From CAVPNY01 sp963706905 (GTDB lineage Bacteria > Chloroflexota > Anaerolineae > Anaerolineales > UBA4823), in assembly GCA_963706905.1 (NCBI GenBank), contig CAVPNY010000023.1, forward strand, positions 1-64,000: a stretch of DNA of 64,000 nucleotides, given 5' to 3'. Shown in pieces: positions 9,369 through 18,860 of the stretch (its first letter is position 1; each line of letters begins with the position of its first letter). The notes below the pieces were generated by a model. It ran no database searches, was not told the DNA's origin, and worked only from the letters and a program-made list of their open reading frames with translations. The position numbers and the translations under genes were made by a program.

Positions 9369-9546
9369 TGACTGGTTCTATTCACAGGTCATCTGTCTGC
9401 TGGTAGAAAAAGTTAGCTCAAAATGATGCTTAATCGTTCCATGCCAGGGAATGCGAAAGGAGGTCATTAATTATATTGAAGAAGAATGAAAGTTGCACCC
9501 GACGTCCTTCAATCGATTTAATGAATTTCTACATGGAGATGAAAAT

Positions 9547-10923
9547 ATGTCTACACGACAAATTTCTAGGCGAGATTTCCTCAAGTTGATGGCGGGAGCC
9601 ACCGGCGGGGCGCTCCTCGCCAGCTGCGCGCCAGCCGCTCCCGCTCCAACGGAAGCGCCAGCCGCTACCGAAGCCATGCCGGCCGGCTTTAGCGGCACCC
9701 TTGAGTATTGGGATTGGGCTCATCCAGCCTTAAGGGACCATGCTAAAGAGCTTATCGCTCAATACGCCAGCATGCATCCCGAGGTTACCATCAACCAGAC
9801 GACTCTGGAATGGGCAGACTACCAGACAAAGGCCATGGCTGCTGCAGCCGCAAAGAGTGGCCCCGATTTTTCCCAGGTGCACCAGATCTGGAAGTTCGAT
9901 ATGCTCCGCGGCGGCTCACTTGAACCATTCCCGGACGATTTCACGGACTGGAGCAAGAAATTTTCAACTCCCTTCAACCGAGATCCGGAAACCGGTAAAA
10001 TTTACAATTTCACCATCGACAATGTCACTCCTATCCTCTTTATCAACCCTGAGTTGTTGGAAAAAGATGGCCTTTCAAAAGCGGACATTCCGACAAAGTG
10101 GGATGATTTTATGCCGTTTGCGCAGCAATTGACCAAGAAGGACGCTTCTGGCACATTTACCCAGGTTGGCTGTGGATTCAATGATCCCTACGTGCGCTCA
10201 CTGATTTTCTTCAGCCTGATTTACCAGCTGGGCGGATGGGCTTATGGTGAAGACCGCGCCAGTGCTATATGGAACAGCACAGAAGGGGTCCAGGCCCTTC
10301 AATTCCTGCAAGACTGGTACCACAAATGGCAGGTAGAGGATCCAACTGGGCTTGCCGGAGCCGATGCCTTTGGTAACGGCCAGGCCCCCTTATTCCTTAC
10401 CTATGGCTACTATGCCGGCGCGCTGGATAGCCGCTATCCTACAATCGCCAACAAGTGGGATGCCGTCTCTATCCCGACTTTCACCGGCGCTGGGTTGCCT
10501 TCTTGGGGTCTTTTACAACCAGATGATGGCTTCATCGTCTCTTCCTGGGTTGACCAGGAGAAGAAAGATGCTGCATTCGCTTTCATCCAAGAAACCTCAA
10601 CCGGCGTTGAAGGTGAGCGCGGCTGGATGGAAGCCATGTCATCTCCTTCGGACCACAAGGATTTGGCTACGGATCCATTCGTTACCAGCAAGCCAAACCT
10701 GCAAGCCCAGGCTGCGTCGTTACCATATTGCATCAACATTGCAGAAAACCCATCCGAATCAGACAAGTTCCTCCAGGAAATGTTTGACGAAATCATCCTG
10801 AACAAGGGTGACATCAAGGCTGCCGCCGATAAGGCTGTCGAGCAGATGAACGAGGCTTTTAAAGCCACTGCTGATAAAAAACGCTATATCGCGGAGCGGG
10901 CTTACGAGCCGCCGGCCAGTTAA
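9547..10923 (+). CDS. Sugar ABC transporter substrate-binding lipoprotein (Tat-type signal)
   Basis: A solute-binding protein of 458 residues. Its signal has a twin-arginine motif (SRRDFLK) and a lipobox (LLASC), so it is probably exported folded by Tat and anchored by lipid; an Ala/Pro/Thr/Glu-rich linker follows. ATG at 9547 is chosen because GGAG lies just upstream and the signal starts there. The two permease genes follow, separated by a strong hairpin. No ATPase gene is present, so a shared MsmX-type ATPase elsewhere is likely. Confidence 0.9.
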   Translation: MSTRQISRRDFLKLMAGATGGALLASCAPAAPAPTEAPAATEAMPAGFSGTLEYWDWAHPALRDHAKELIAQYASMHPEVTINQTTLEWADYQTKAMAAAAAKSGPDFSQVHQIWKFDMLRGGSLEPFPDDFTDWSKKFSTPFNRDPETGKIYNFTIDNVTPILFINPELLEKDGLSKADIPTKWDDFMPFAQQLTKKDASGTFTQVGCGFNDPYVRSLIFFSLIYQLGGWAYGEDRASAIWNSTEGVQALQFLQDWYHKWQVEDPTGLAGADAFGNGQAPLFLTYGYYAGALDSRYPTIANKWDAVSIPTFTGAGLPSWGLLQPDDGFIVSSWVDQEKKDAAFAFIQETSTGVEGERGWMEAMSSPSDHKDLATDPFVTSKPNLQAQAASLPYCINIAENPSESDKFLQEMFDEIILNKGDIKAAADKAVEQMNEAFKATADKKRYIAERAYEPPAS

Positions 10924-10946
10924 TACCTGGCTGGTTACCCTCACAA

Positions 10947-10979
10947 GGAAGGGAAGCTTATCCCCAAAGCTTCCCTTCC
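10947..10979 (+). terminator. Intergenic hairpin between binding protein and permeases
   Basis: A perfect 13-base inverted repeat (10947-10959 and 10967-10979) with a 7-base loop. It has no U-tract. Hairpins in this position commonly attenuate transcription into permease genes or protect the upstream mRNA, giving more binding protein than permease. Confidence 0.6.
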
Positions 10980-10998
10980 CGACTTACATGCTGAATTC

Positions 10999-11871
10999 AT
11001 GAGCGCTCAAACGAAAATCTACCTCCCCAATAAAAAGCCACACAGACGCCCAAAAGTCTGGCAGGTCCTCCTGATTTTTGTGCTTTTGATAGGTGCAGTC
11101 TTTACGATTGCGCCATTCTATTGGACCTTGATTTCTTCGTTCAAGACACCCAATGAATATTATGTCTTCCCCCCCACCTGGTGGCCCAACCCTTTCACCC
11201 TGGACAATTGGGAAGGACTGAGCAGCCTGGAGGTGGGCAACTTCAGCAACTTCGCGCTGAACAGTCTCTTTGTCTGTGTAACCGGCACACTGATCACCCT
11301 GCTCACCAGTAGCATGGCTGGTTATATTTTTGCGAAATATAACTTCAAAGGCCGGGATCTGGCTTTCCTGGCGATCCTGAGCCTGATGATGATCCCATTC
11401 AACGTCACGATGATCCCCATTTATAAGTTGATGGTGACGCTGCATTGGAACAACACCTTCATTCCACTGATCCTGACCTTCGGTTACTACCCCTTCGGAA
11501 TATTCCTCATGCGCCAGTTCATCCATTCGATCCCCTCGGAGCTGATCGATGCCGCCCGCATTGATGGTGCTAATGAGTTCGATATATTTTTCCGGATTAT
11601 TATCCCGCTCTCCACAGCCGCTCTATCAGCACTGGGTATCTTCGTCTTCATCACCCTCTGGGACGATTTCTTGTGGCCTTTCATTATCATTGATGATCCC
11701 GCCCTGTACACCTTGCCATTAGGCTTGTCGCAATTTCGCGGTAAGCTGGGTATGAATGTGGGTGGGTTAGCTGCCGGGTCAATGCTGGCAGTCCTGCCCG
11801 TAATCGTGGTATATCTGTTTGCCCAGCGCCGTTTCATCGAAGGCATCACCATGACCGGAATGAAAAGTTAG
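10999..11871 (+). CDS. Sugar ABC transporter permease, MalG type
   Basis: An inner-membrane permease of 290 residues with about six membrane segments. The cytoplasmic EAA loop that docks the ATPase is seen as ELIDAARIDGANEFDIF followed by IIPL. The N-terminus is short, as in MalG/UgpE-type subunits. The start has no good ribosome site; it lies 20 bases after the hairpin. The order MalG-type before MalF-type is the reverse of many sugar operons. Confidence 0.9.
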   Translation: MSAQTKIYLPNKKPHRRPKVWQVLLIFVLLIGAVFTIAPFYWTLISSFKTPNEYYVFPPTWWPNPFTLDNWEGLSSLEVGNFSNFALNSLFVCVTGTLITLLTSSMAGYIFAKYNFKGRDLAFLAILSLMMIPFNVTMIPIYKLMVTLHWNNTFIPLILTFGYYPFGIFLMRQFIHSIPSELIDAARIDGANEFDIFFRIIIPLSTAALSALGIFVFITLWDDFLWPFIIIDDPALYTLPLGLSQFRGKLGMNVGGLAAGSMLAVLPVIVVYLFAQRRFIEGITMTGMKS

Positions 11872-11883
11872 GGGATGGTATGC

Positions 11884-12807
11884 ATGAGTGTAAAGCCAAA
11901 TTTCATCCATTCAAAAAAGTTTTCGCAATACCTGTTTATGGCCGTGGTCTTCGTGCCCATGGCAGCGTATTTCATGATTTTCATCATCATACCGATGTTC
12001 ATGGGCATTTGGGGGAGTTTCACCGACTGGGCAGGATTTTCTACCACCCAAAAGTTCGTTGGCCTGGCAAACTATACCCGCCTACTCGGTGACAAGGTTT
12101 TCTTGCGCGCTTTGCTAAACACCTTTCTCTACTTGCTGATGTACCTGCCTGCAGCTATCGTGCTGGGGCTTAGTTTTGCTTTCTTAATCGAGGCCACGGG
12201 TGTTTTCAAGCAGTTCTTCCGCACGGTGTATTTTTTGCCTGTTATTACTTCGACCATCGCTACCGCCCTGGTGTGGGCCTGGCTTTACCAGCCATCGCTG
12301 GGGTTGTTCAACATGTTGCTAAAAATGGCGGGATTACAGCCATTGCTGTTCCTGCGCTCTGAAACGCAAGCTTTGCCTTCAATTGTGGTGTATGCCCTGT
12401 GGAAGAACATGGGCTACGTGATGGTGCTGTTTATGGCCGGGTTGAGCGCCATTAACCGAGTGTATTATGATGCCGCCAAGGTGGATGGCGCCGGGACGTG
12501 GCCCTTGTTTCGCCATATCACCATCCCCCTGCTGCGCCCCACATTTGTTTTTGTGCTGATCACCGGGCTGATCGATGCCATGAAATTATTCGGTCCAGTG
12601 CTGGTGATGACCACCCCCGAAGCCTACACCGGGGTTCCCGGTGGGCCAAAGAACGCCACGATGGTGTTGTCTCTTTACCAGTGGATTGTAGCCTTCAAGG
12701 AGGGCCAGCTGGGCTACGGCGCTGCAATGGGTGTGGTGCTCTTTGGAATCATTATGATCTTCACCGTCATCCAGCTGCGCGCCTTGCGCGTGCAGTGGGA
12801 GTATTGA
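11884..12807 (+). CDS. Sugar ABC transporter permease, MalF type
   Basis: The partner permease, 307 residues with six predicted membrane segments. The EAA loop reads YYDAAKVDGAGTWPLF and then HITIPLL. ATG at 11884 is preferred over 11875 because AGGGG (11870-11874) then has normal spacing of 9 bases. It starts 12 bases after the first permease stop, so the two are surely cotranscribed. Together with the Tat-type binding protein it forms a heterodimeric importer that needs an external ATPase. Confidence 0.9.
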   Translation: MSVKPNFIHSKKFSQYLFMAVVFVPMAAYFMIFIIIPMFMGIWGSFTDWAGFSTTQKFVGLANYTRLLGDKVFLRALLNTFLYLLMYLPAAIVLGLSFAFLIEATGVFKQFFRTVYFLPVITSTIATALVWAWLYQPSLGLFNMLLKMAGLQPLLFLRSETQALPSIVVYALWKNMGYVMVLFMAGLSAINRVYYDAAKVDGAGTWPLFRHITIPLLRPTFVFVLITGLIDAMKLFGPVLVMTTPEAYTGVPGGPKNATMVLSLYQWIVAFKEGQLGYGAAMGVVLFGIIMIFTVIQLRALRVQWEY

Positions 12808-12862
12808 TCATTTTGCACTTTTTCACCTTAATTCTATTCGCAAACGAACCAGGCGATTTACC

Positions 12863-13991
12863 ATGTTTTCTATCCCAGCCCCCAATCGGCATTGGGGATG
12901 CCGCATAAACGACCAGGTCACCTGGCATAATCTGCGCGCTTTGATCATCCAAAACGAGCTACTGCAAATCGTGGTTCTGGTTGATAAAGGCAGCGAGATC
13001 ATCCAGTTCTTGTATAAACCGCTGGATGTAGATTTTCTCTGGCGGGCGCCCAACCAGGTTCAGTCACCTGACCGGTTTGTGCGCTCGGCTAGTTCATCCA
13101 GCACACCTTTTTTTGACCATTGGGATGGCGGCTGGATCGAGATCATCCCTAACGGCGGGCCGGCCAGTGAGTACAAAGGAGCGCCGCTCGGTTTCTACGC
13201 TGAAACCATCAATATCTCCTGGAACTACAGGATTCTGGACGATCGCCCTGAACGGGTTAGCGTTGCTTTGTGGGTTCGGCTTGGGCGTCTCCCTCTACTC
13301 GTTCAAAAAACCCTGACCCTCGAATCCGGGAAAGCGGCCTTACAGATCGAAGAGAGGATCACAAACGAAGGGAATGAAACAATTGAATTTATGTGGGGTC
13401 ATCATCCGGTGGTGGGAGCGCCCTTCCTGGACGCAAGCTGCCAGATCGCTGCCCCGGATTGCAATGTCGAAGTCTTCGGCCCGGAAGATGGACCGGATCA
13501 CCGCATGGGCCTGTACCAGACCAGCCGCTGGCCATTCATCAAAGACAGGGAAGGCAACCCGCTTGACTTGAGAAATATCCCACCCCGATCTGGCCCGGAC
13601 AATGGATAACTGCTATCTATATGGATTTGACCAGGGGTGGATCGCTGTGACAAGCGCCAACCAGCAAATTGGGTTTGGATTGGCCTGGGATCACCAGGTT
13701 TTTCGATACGTCTGGCTGTGGCAGGCATTGGGTGGAGGTCTGGGATACCCGTGGTTTGGCAGAACCTATAACATGGGTATCGAACCCTGGTCAAGTTACC
13801 CTTGCTCTGGATTACAGGAGAGTATCAAGAACGGCACTGCGCTGAGTCTGGAAGCCGGCACTTCACTGGATGCATGGGTAACCGCAGTGGCTTACACTGG
13901 CGATGACAAGGTTAGTTCCATTAGCCGTGATGGAAAGGTTGTATTTACTTCAGGGCAGCTTGCCAACCAGGATCCATCACTTGATTTGTGA
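12863..13991 (+). CDS. DUF4432/aldose-1-epimerase-like protein (one frameshift)
   Basis: The sequence has the beta-sandwich style of galactose mutarotase-like proteins of the DUF4432 type: DHWDGGWIEIIPNGG, MWGHHPVVGAPF and, after the frame change, RYVWLWQALGGGLGYPW. Such proteins bind or epimerise sugars; the exact reaction is unknown. The frame changes by +1 around 13590-13605, where the first frame stops at 13607-13609 and the second continues as TMDNCYLYGF. Joined length is about 376 residues. It follows the permeases by 55 bases and precedes a broken dehydrogenase gene. Confidence 0.7.
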
Positions 13992-14010
13992 GTGAGCTGG
14001 AAAAGGGATA

Positions 14011-15127
14011 ATGACTATGAATCAAAAAATGGATGCGATAATTTGGGATGGAGCTTCATATCCAGGTTGCCTGAGTTACCAGTCAGGTCGACATCCCAAA
14101 ACCAGCCCCTGGTTGGGTGTTATTTAATACCCAGGCAGTCGGAATCTGCGGCTCTGACCTGCACATCGTTCGCGGTGAAGTTAATCTGGCTGATCCCCAA
14201 AAAGAACATCCCGGCCATCCTGGGTCACGAAAACGCAGGGGTGGTTATCGCAGTTGGCGAAGGCGTCACCGATCTTGAGCCTGGTGACCGGGTGGCAGTC
14301 GAGCCATTGCATGGCTGCATGCAGTTCGGCAACACCTGCCAGATGTGCGCCATTGGAAAATACCATATCTGCCAGAACGGCCTGGTGCATGTGGGGGTTC
14401 CGCTTAAGGAAATGCTCCCCGGCGGTTTTGGCGAATATTCGGTGGCGCACCACACCCGCTGCTTTAAGATTCCAGAACTCAGTCAGCCTCGAGGAGGCCG
14501 CCCTGCTCGATATCCTGGCGGTCGATGTGCACGCCGCCAACCTGGCTCGCCCAGGAGTTGGAACAACGGCGGCAGTCATGGGCTGCGGTGTGATCGGGCT
14601 CGATATGATTCAGACCCTGCGTGCCTGGGGCGTAACAGAGATCATCGCTGTAGCCAAGCACCCCTTTCAGGGCGAAGTGGCGCGCAGTTTGGGGGCGAAA
14701 GAGATCGTCTTGATGCAGCAGGATATCGATCCAGTTAACCGAAGTGATCCAGTTGACGGACGGTTGGGGGGTGGACCAGGTGTATGAATGCGTGGGTGGA
14801 TTAACCGATGCTGTCGATCAATCCACGCGCATGTGCCATCCTGGCGGGAACGTCCTCATGCTAGGAGGGGCTTCTGGATCACGCCCAATTGACCTGCAAA
14901 CAATGCTAATTAGAGAAGTCAATATCATCTCGTGTATGAGCTACTCAACCTATGAAGGCAAACGGGAGTTCCAGATCGCCTTAAATATGTTGCGAGATAG
15001 GCAGGTGGATCACCGCTGCTTGATCACCCATAGATTTAGACCAAACGAGTATCGTAAGGCTTTTGATGCAGCTATGAACAAAAGGAAAAACAAAGCGTTA
15101 AAAGTGATGTTCACCAGGGAAAAATAA
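14011..15127 (+). pseudogene. Zinc-dependent alcohol/polyol dehydrogenase, four frame changes
   Basis: When four frames are joined the product is a medium-chain zinc dehydrogenase of the sorbitol/threonine dehydrogenase type: GICGSDLH (catalytic Cys), LGHENAGVV (catalytic His-Glu), the structural zinc Cys cluster around CQMCAIGKYHIC, AVMGCGVIGLD (NAD site) and VYECVGG. Frame changes lie near 14109, 14218, 14487 and 14738; each is in the +1 direction, as if one extra base were inserted each time. Start ATG at 14011 follows AAAAGGG. No other nonsense changes are visible. It is either a pseudogene or a region with repeated insertion errors. Confidence 0.75.
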
Positions 15128-15173
15128 GTGGTCGGGACTTACGCCTTTGCATCGGTGATTCTTGGGAGTGTGT

Positions 15174-15920
15174 ATGATTAGTTTCCCTCTCGAAACCATC
15201 AACCGCCAAAGTAAGATACCTTACTACCAGCAGCTCTACATCATCCTGCGGGGTAAGATTTCGCGCGATGAATGGAAACCTGGCGATCTGATCCCAACAG
15301 AAAATGAGTTGATCGAGACATACAACGTCAGCCGCAGCACCGTGCGCCAGGTGCTGGACATCCTGGTCAATGAAGGCTTGATTTATCGGGAACGCGGGCG
15401 TGGCTCTTTTATCGCCCATCTCACCCTGGAACAATCCATGACCCGCATCGTCAGCTTTACCGAGGATATGTACCAGCGCGGTTTCACGCCCGGCACCCAG
15501 GTTCTCTCTGCCAGGCTGGTGCCCGCCGGCAAGGACATCGCCGAGCGCCTCCAGGCGCCCATTGGCGAGCCTCTGGCCTGTGTGGAGCGCTTGCGCCTGG
15601 CGGATGGCGAGCCCATGAGCATCGAAGAATCCTACCTGGTGAACCGCTACTGCCCGGATGTCTTACAGCACGATCATGCCCACCAGCCGCTGCGTGAGAT
15701 CCTTGAGCGGGATTACGACCTCCGCCTGGTAAACGCCAAACAGATCATCCGCGCTATCCCCGCCCCCACCCACCTGGCACAGTTACTAGAGATCAAGCCC
15801 CATGCTCCTGTGCTGTATATTGAGAGAGTGAGTTACTCGCAAGTGGCAATCCCGGTGGAGTTTCTACGCATCTACTACAGGGCTGATCGCTACTCACTAT
15901 TTGTTGAGCTGAACGAATGA
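15174..15920 (+). CDS. GntR family regulator with UTRA domain (copy 2)
   Basis: A close paralogue of the regulator at 3225-3989, with near-identical HTH (VSRSTVRQVLDILVNEG) and UTRA stretches (EQSMTRIVSFTEDM, GEPLACVERLRLAD). ATG at 15174 follows GGGAG. Differences concentrate at the N-terminus and in the last third, where the ligand site of UTRA domains partly lies. It directly precedes the PfkB kinase gene and probably controls the kinase, transketolase and isomerase genes. The pair suggests that both halves of the locus answer to the same or related metabolites. Confidence 0.9.
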   Translation: MISFPLETINRQSKIPYYQQLYIILRGKISRDEWKPGDLIPTENELIETYNVSRSTVRQVLDILVNEGLIYRERGRGSFIAHLTLEQSMTRIVSFTEDMYQRGFTPGTQVLSARLVPAGKDIAERLQAPIGEPLACVERLRLADGEPMSIEESYLVNRYCPDVLQHDHAHQPLREILERDYDLRLVNAKQIIRAIPAPTHLAQLLEIKPHAPVLYIERVSYSQVAIPVEFLRIYYRADRYSLFVELNE

Positions 15921-15972
15921 ATTACAATTCTCGGATAATCGTAAAAACCCATGAACAAGGTGGATTAGTATC

Positions 15973-16939
15973 ATGGACATAGTATGCCTGGGTGAAGTCT
16001 TGATCGATGTTTTCCCAAACGAAGTCGGGCGGCGGTTAACCGAGGTGACATCCTTCCAGCCGAAGCCAGGCGGAGCGCCGGCTAACGTCGCTGTAGCCGC
16101 CTCCAGGCTGGGCGCTAGCAGCGCTTTCATCGGCAAGGTCGGGGATGATATCTTCGGTCACTATCTGGAAGAGGTGCTCAAGGCCGAAGGGGTCAACACG
16201 CTGTGGGGTGCGCTATGACCCTGACGCTCGCACCACGCTGGTATTTATCGCCAAGCCCGACGAGAACACCGCCGAGTATGTTTTCTACCGCAACCCGGGC
16301 GCAGATATCCTCCTGCGCCCTGATGAGCTGGATACAGACTTATTGCAGGAAACACGCTGTCTGCACTTTGGATCGCTCAGCCTGATTGTTGAGCCCAGCG
16401 GTAGCGCCACCCTGGCAGCGGTTCAGATCGCCAGAAAAGCTGAGGCGATCGTTTCCTTTGATGTCAATTACCGTCCAACGCTCTGGCAGAGCGCTCCCAA
16501 CCCATTGGAGCGAATCAAAGCCATGATCCCCCAGGTCGATCTGCTCAAGGTGAACGAGACAGAGTTGAATATTCTCACTGGCATTGAGGAAATTGGGGAG
16601 GCGGCGGCCAGTCTGGTAGATCTTGGTCCGGCGTTGTGCGTGGTCACGCTGGGACCCAACGGCAGCCACTACCAGACCAAAAACGGCGGCCAGAGCATAC
16701 CACCTTTTCAGGTCAAAACTGTAGACGCCGTTGGCTGCGGAGATGCATTCGTCGCCGGTCTGCTCTTCCAGCTAGCTAAGGATGGCAAGCGGCTGAACGA
16801 TCTCTCACCAACCCGCCTGGATAAGGCGCTGCGCTACGCCAATGCAGTCGGAGCGCTGACCGCCACAAAAGTAGGTGTTATTCCAGCGCTGCCCACCGCC
16901 GCCGCAGTCGAGGAATTCCTCGAACAACGCGGCTCTTAA
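15973..16939 (+). CDS. PfkB family carbohydrate kinase (one frameshift)
   Basis: A ribokinase/fructokinase-like kinase that should phosphorylate a free sugar with ATP. Visible are the N-terminal GEVLIDVFP, the substrate motif GGAPANVAVAASRLG, the middle NETEL, and the C-terminal PfkB signature DAVGCGDAFVAGLL with the catalytic Asp. The frame changes near 16207, where one extra G in a GGGG run stops the first frame at 16216; removing it gives WVRYDPDARTTL. Joined length is about 321 residues. AAGGTGG precedes the ATG. It is followed after 10 bases by the split transketolase, so its phosphorylated product may be the transketolase donor. Confidence 0.85.
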
Positions 16940-16949
16940 TGGAGTAAAT

Positions 16950-17792
16950 ATGCCTGAAACCATCATTGAAGACATCGATTTAAGCCTTCTCAAAGAAAAA
17001 GCCAGACAACTACGCCTGGACATCCTGGAGATGACCACTTTGGCTGGCTCTGGGCACCCGTCAAGCTCCTTCTCTGCAGTCGAGATCCTGACCGCCCTGT
17101 ACTTTGGCGATATCCTGCGCTACCGTCCGGATGACCCCTGGTGGCCTGCGCGCGACCGTTTTATCATGAGCAAGGGCCATGCCGCCCCCCTGCTGTATGC
17201 CGTGCTGGCTCATGCCGGCTACTTTGACCGGGAGCAGCTCTGGCGCCTCCGGCAGTTGGACAGTCCAGTGCAGGGGCACCCCATCCAGGGCATGCTGCCT
17301 GGTGTAGAAGCTACAACCGGCTCGCTGGGCCAGGGACTCTCCCTGGGCATCGGTCACGTCCTGGGCGGGCGCTTGAACCACCTGGACTACCGGGTGTATG
17401 TCTTGTTGGGCGATGGTGAATGCGAGGCCGGTCAGATCTGGGAAGCTGCCATGGCTGCCGCCCACTTCAAAGCCGATCGCCTGACCGCCATCCTCGACTA
17501 TAACAAGTACCAGGAGACCGGCCCGATCAGCCGGGAGATGGCCCTTGAGCCGCTGGTCGCCAAGTGGCAGAGCTTCGGCTGGCAAGTGACCGAAGTCGAT
17601 GGCCACGACATCGCCGCCCTGATCCTGGCTTTACGGGCAGCCCAATCCGTCACCGGAAAACCATCCATCCTCATCGCTCACACCATCAAGGGCAAAGGCG
17701 TGTCCTTCGTCGAAGCCGATTTCACATTCCACGGTCGTGCGCTCAAGCCCGATCAGGCCATCAGGGCCAGGGAGGAGATCTTATGCCAGTAG
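16950..17792 (+). CDS. Transketolase, N-terminal subunit
   Basis: The thiamine-diphosphate-binding half of a split transketolase, 280 residues. It shows GSGHPSSSFSAVEI, SKGHAAPLLYAVL, GSLGQGLSLGIG and the ThDP/Mg motif GDGECEAGQ...LDYN. GGAG lies 5 bases before the ATG at 16950. Its stop overlaps the start of the C-terminal subunit by 10 bases, which implies translational coupling. Split transketolases occur in general pentose metabolism and in dedicated sugar pathways such as apulose-4-phosphate cleavage (AptA/AptB). Confidence 0.9.
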   Translation: MPETIIEDIDLSLLKEKARQLRLDILEMTTLAGSGHPSSSFSAVEILTALYFGDILRYRPDDPWWPARDRFIMSKGHAAPLLYAVLAHAGYFDREQLWRLRQLDSPVQGHPIQGMLPGVEATTGSLGQGLSLGIGHVLGGRLNHLDYRVYVLLGDGECEAGQIWEAAMAAAHFKADRLTAILDYNKYQETGPISREMALEPLVAKWQSFGWQVTEVDGHDIAALILALRAAQSVTGKPSILIAHTIKGKGVSFVEADFTFHGRALKPDQAIRAREEILCQ

Positions 17793-18751
17793 GAGACAAA
17801 GCTGGTCTGAAACTCGGTAAACCCATGCGCGACGTATTCGGGGAAGCCTTGCTGGCGGTCTGCCAGGAAAACCCGCACGTGGTCGTGCTGGACGGTGACC
17901 TGGGCAATTCGACGAAAGCCGAGACTGTTCGCCAGGCTTTCCCGGAGCGATTCTTCAATATTGGCATCGCCGAGAGCAATCTGGTCGGCATCGGGGCTGG
18001 GCTCGGGGCTTGCGATCTGATCCCCTGGATCACCAGCTTTTCATCCTTCCTGCTGTGCAACGCCTATGACCAGATCCGTTTGGCAATAGCCATCTCAAAT
18101 CTGAATGCCAAGATCCTGGGTAGCCATGGTGGCATCACACTGGGCAAGGATGGCCCAACGCAGATGGGCATTGAAGACCTGGCCTTGATGGGAGGCCTGC
18201 CCACCATGACCATCCTGGTGCCGTGCGACGAAGCCTCGATGCACGCCGCTGTCAAGGCCGCCACCGACCATGTCGGGCCGGTTTTCCTGCGCTCCAGCCG
18301 GGTGCCCATGCCGCACGTTTATCCGGCCGAGAATTGTCCCTTCGTGATCGGCAAGGCTAACACCGTTCGCCTTGGGAATGACCTGACCATCGTCGCTTGT
18401 GGGCTGATGGTTGGCATGGCGCTGGACGCGGCCGCCATGCTGGCCGAGCACGCCATCCAGGCGCGTGTCCTGGATCTGCACACCCTGCGCCCGCTGGACA
18501 AAGACACCCTGACTGCAGCCGCTCGAGAGACCAGCGCCATCGTCTGTGCTGAGGAGCACCTTTTGCAAGGCGGGATGGGCAGCAATGTGGCCCGCATCGT
18601 TGCCGAGACCTGCCCGGTGCCCATGCGCTTTGTCGGCCTGGCGGACACCTATGCCGAATCAGCTGATCCAGATGACTTACTAAAGAAATATCACCTGACC
18701 GCACAGGATATCTTCCAGGCCGCCCTGGAAGTCCTTCAGGCCAAGCATTAA
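17783..18751 (+). CDS. Transketolase, C-terminal subunit
   Basis: The second half of the split enzyme, 322 residues: a pyrimidine-binding domain with the catalytic Glu in FFNIGIAESNLVG and a C-terminal transketolase domain (ARVLDLHTLRPLD). ATG at 17783 follows GGAGGAG inside the end of the preceding gene. The two subunits together should move a C2 unit between sugar phosphates. The immediate neighbours are a sugar kinase upstream and an oxidoreductase and isomerase downstream, which points to a dedicated catabolic route rather than the housekeeping pathway. Confidence 0.9.
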   Translation: MPVGDKAGLKLGKPMRDVFGEALLAVCQENPHVVVLDGDLGNSTKAETVRQAFPERFFNIGIAESNLVGIGAGLGACDLIPWITSFSSFLLCNAYDQIRLAIAISNLNAKILGSHGGITLGKDGPTQMGIEDLALMGGLPTMTILVPCDEASMHAAVKAATDHVGPVFLRSSRVPMPHVYPAENCPFVIGKANTVRLGNDLTIVACGLMVGMALDAAAMLAEHAIQARVLDLHTLRPLDKDTLTAAARETSAIVCAEEHLLQGGMGSNVARIVAETCPVPMRFVGLADTYAESADPDDLLKKYHLTAQDIFQAALEVLQAKH

Positions 18752-18860
18752 CCAAGGTTTGATTCGTTATCAAAACTTGTGCGTGCTTGAACAGGCCGCG
18801 CAAATCGATCTTAATTATCCTGAAAATCCTGTACACCCTGTTAAATAAAAAGGAGAATGC

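Noticed and set aside
9476..9589. Possible small leader peptide after AAAGGAGG (TTG at 9476)
   Set aside because: The 37-codon frame has no recognisable features and runs out of frame across the start of the binding protein; it does not look coding.
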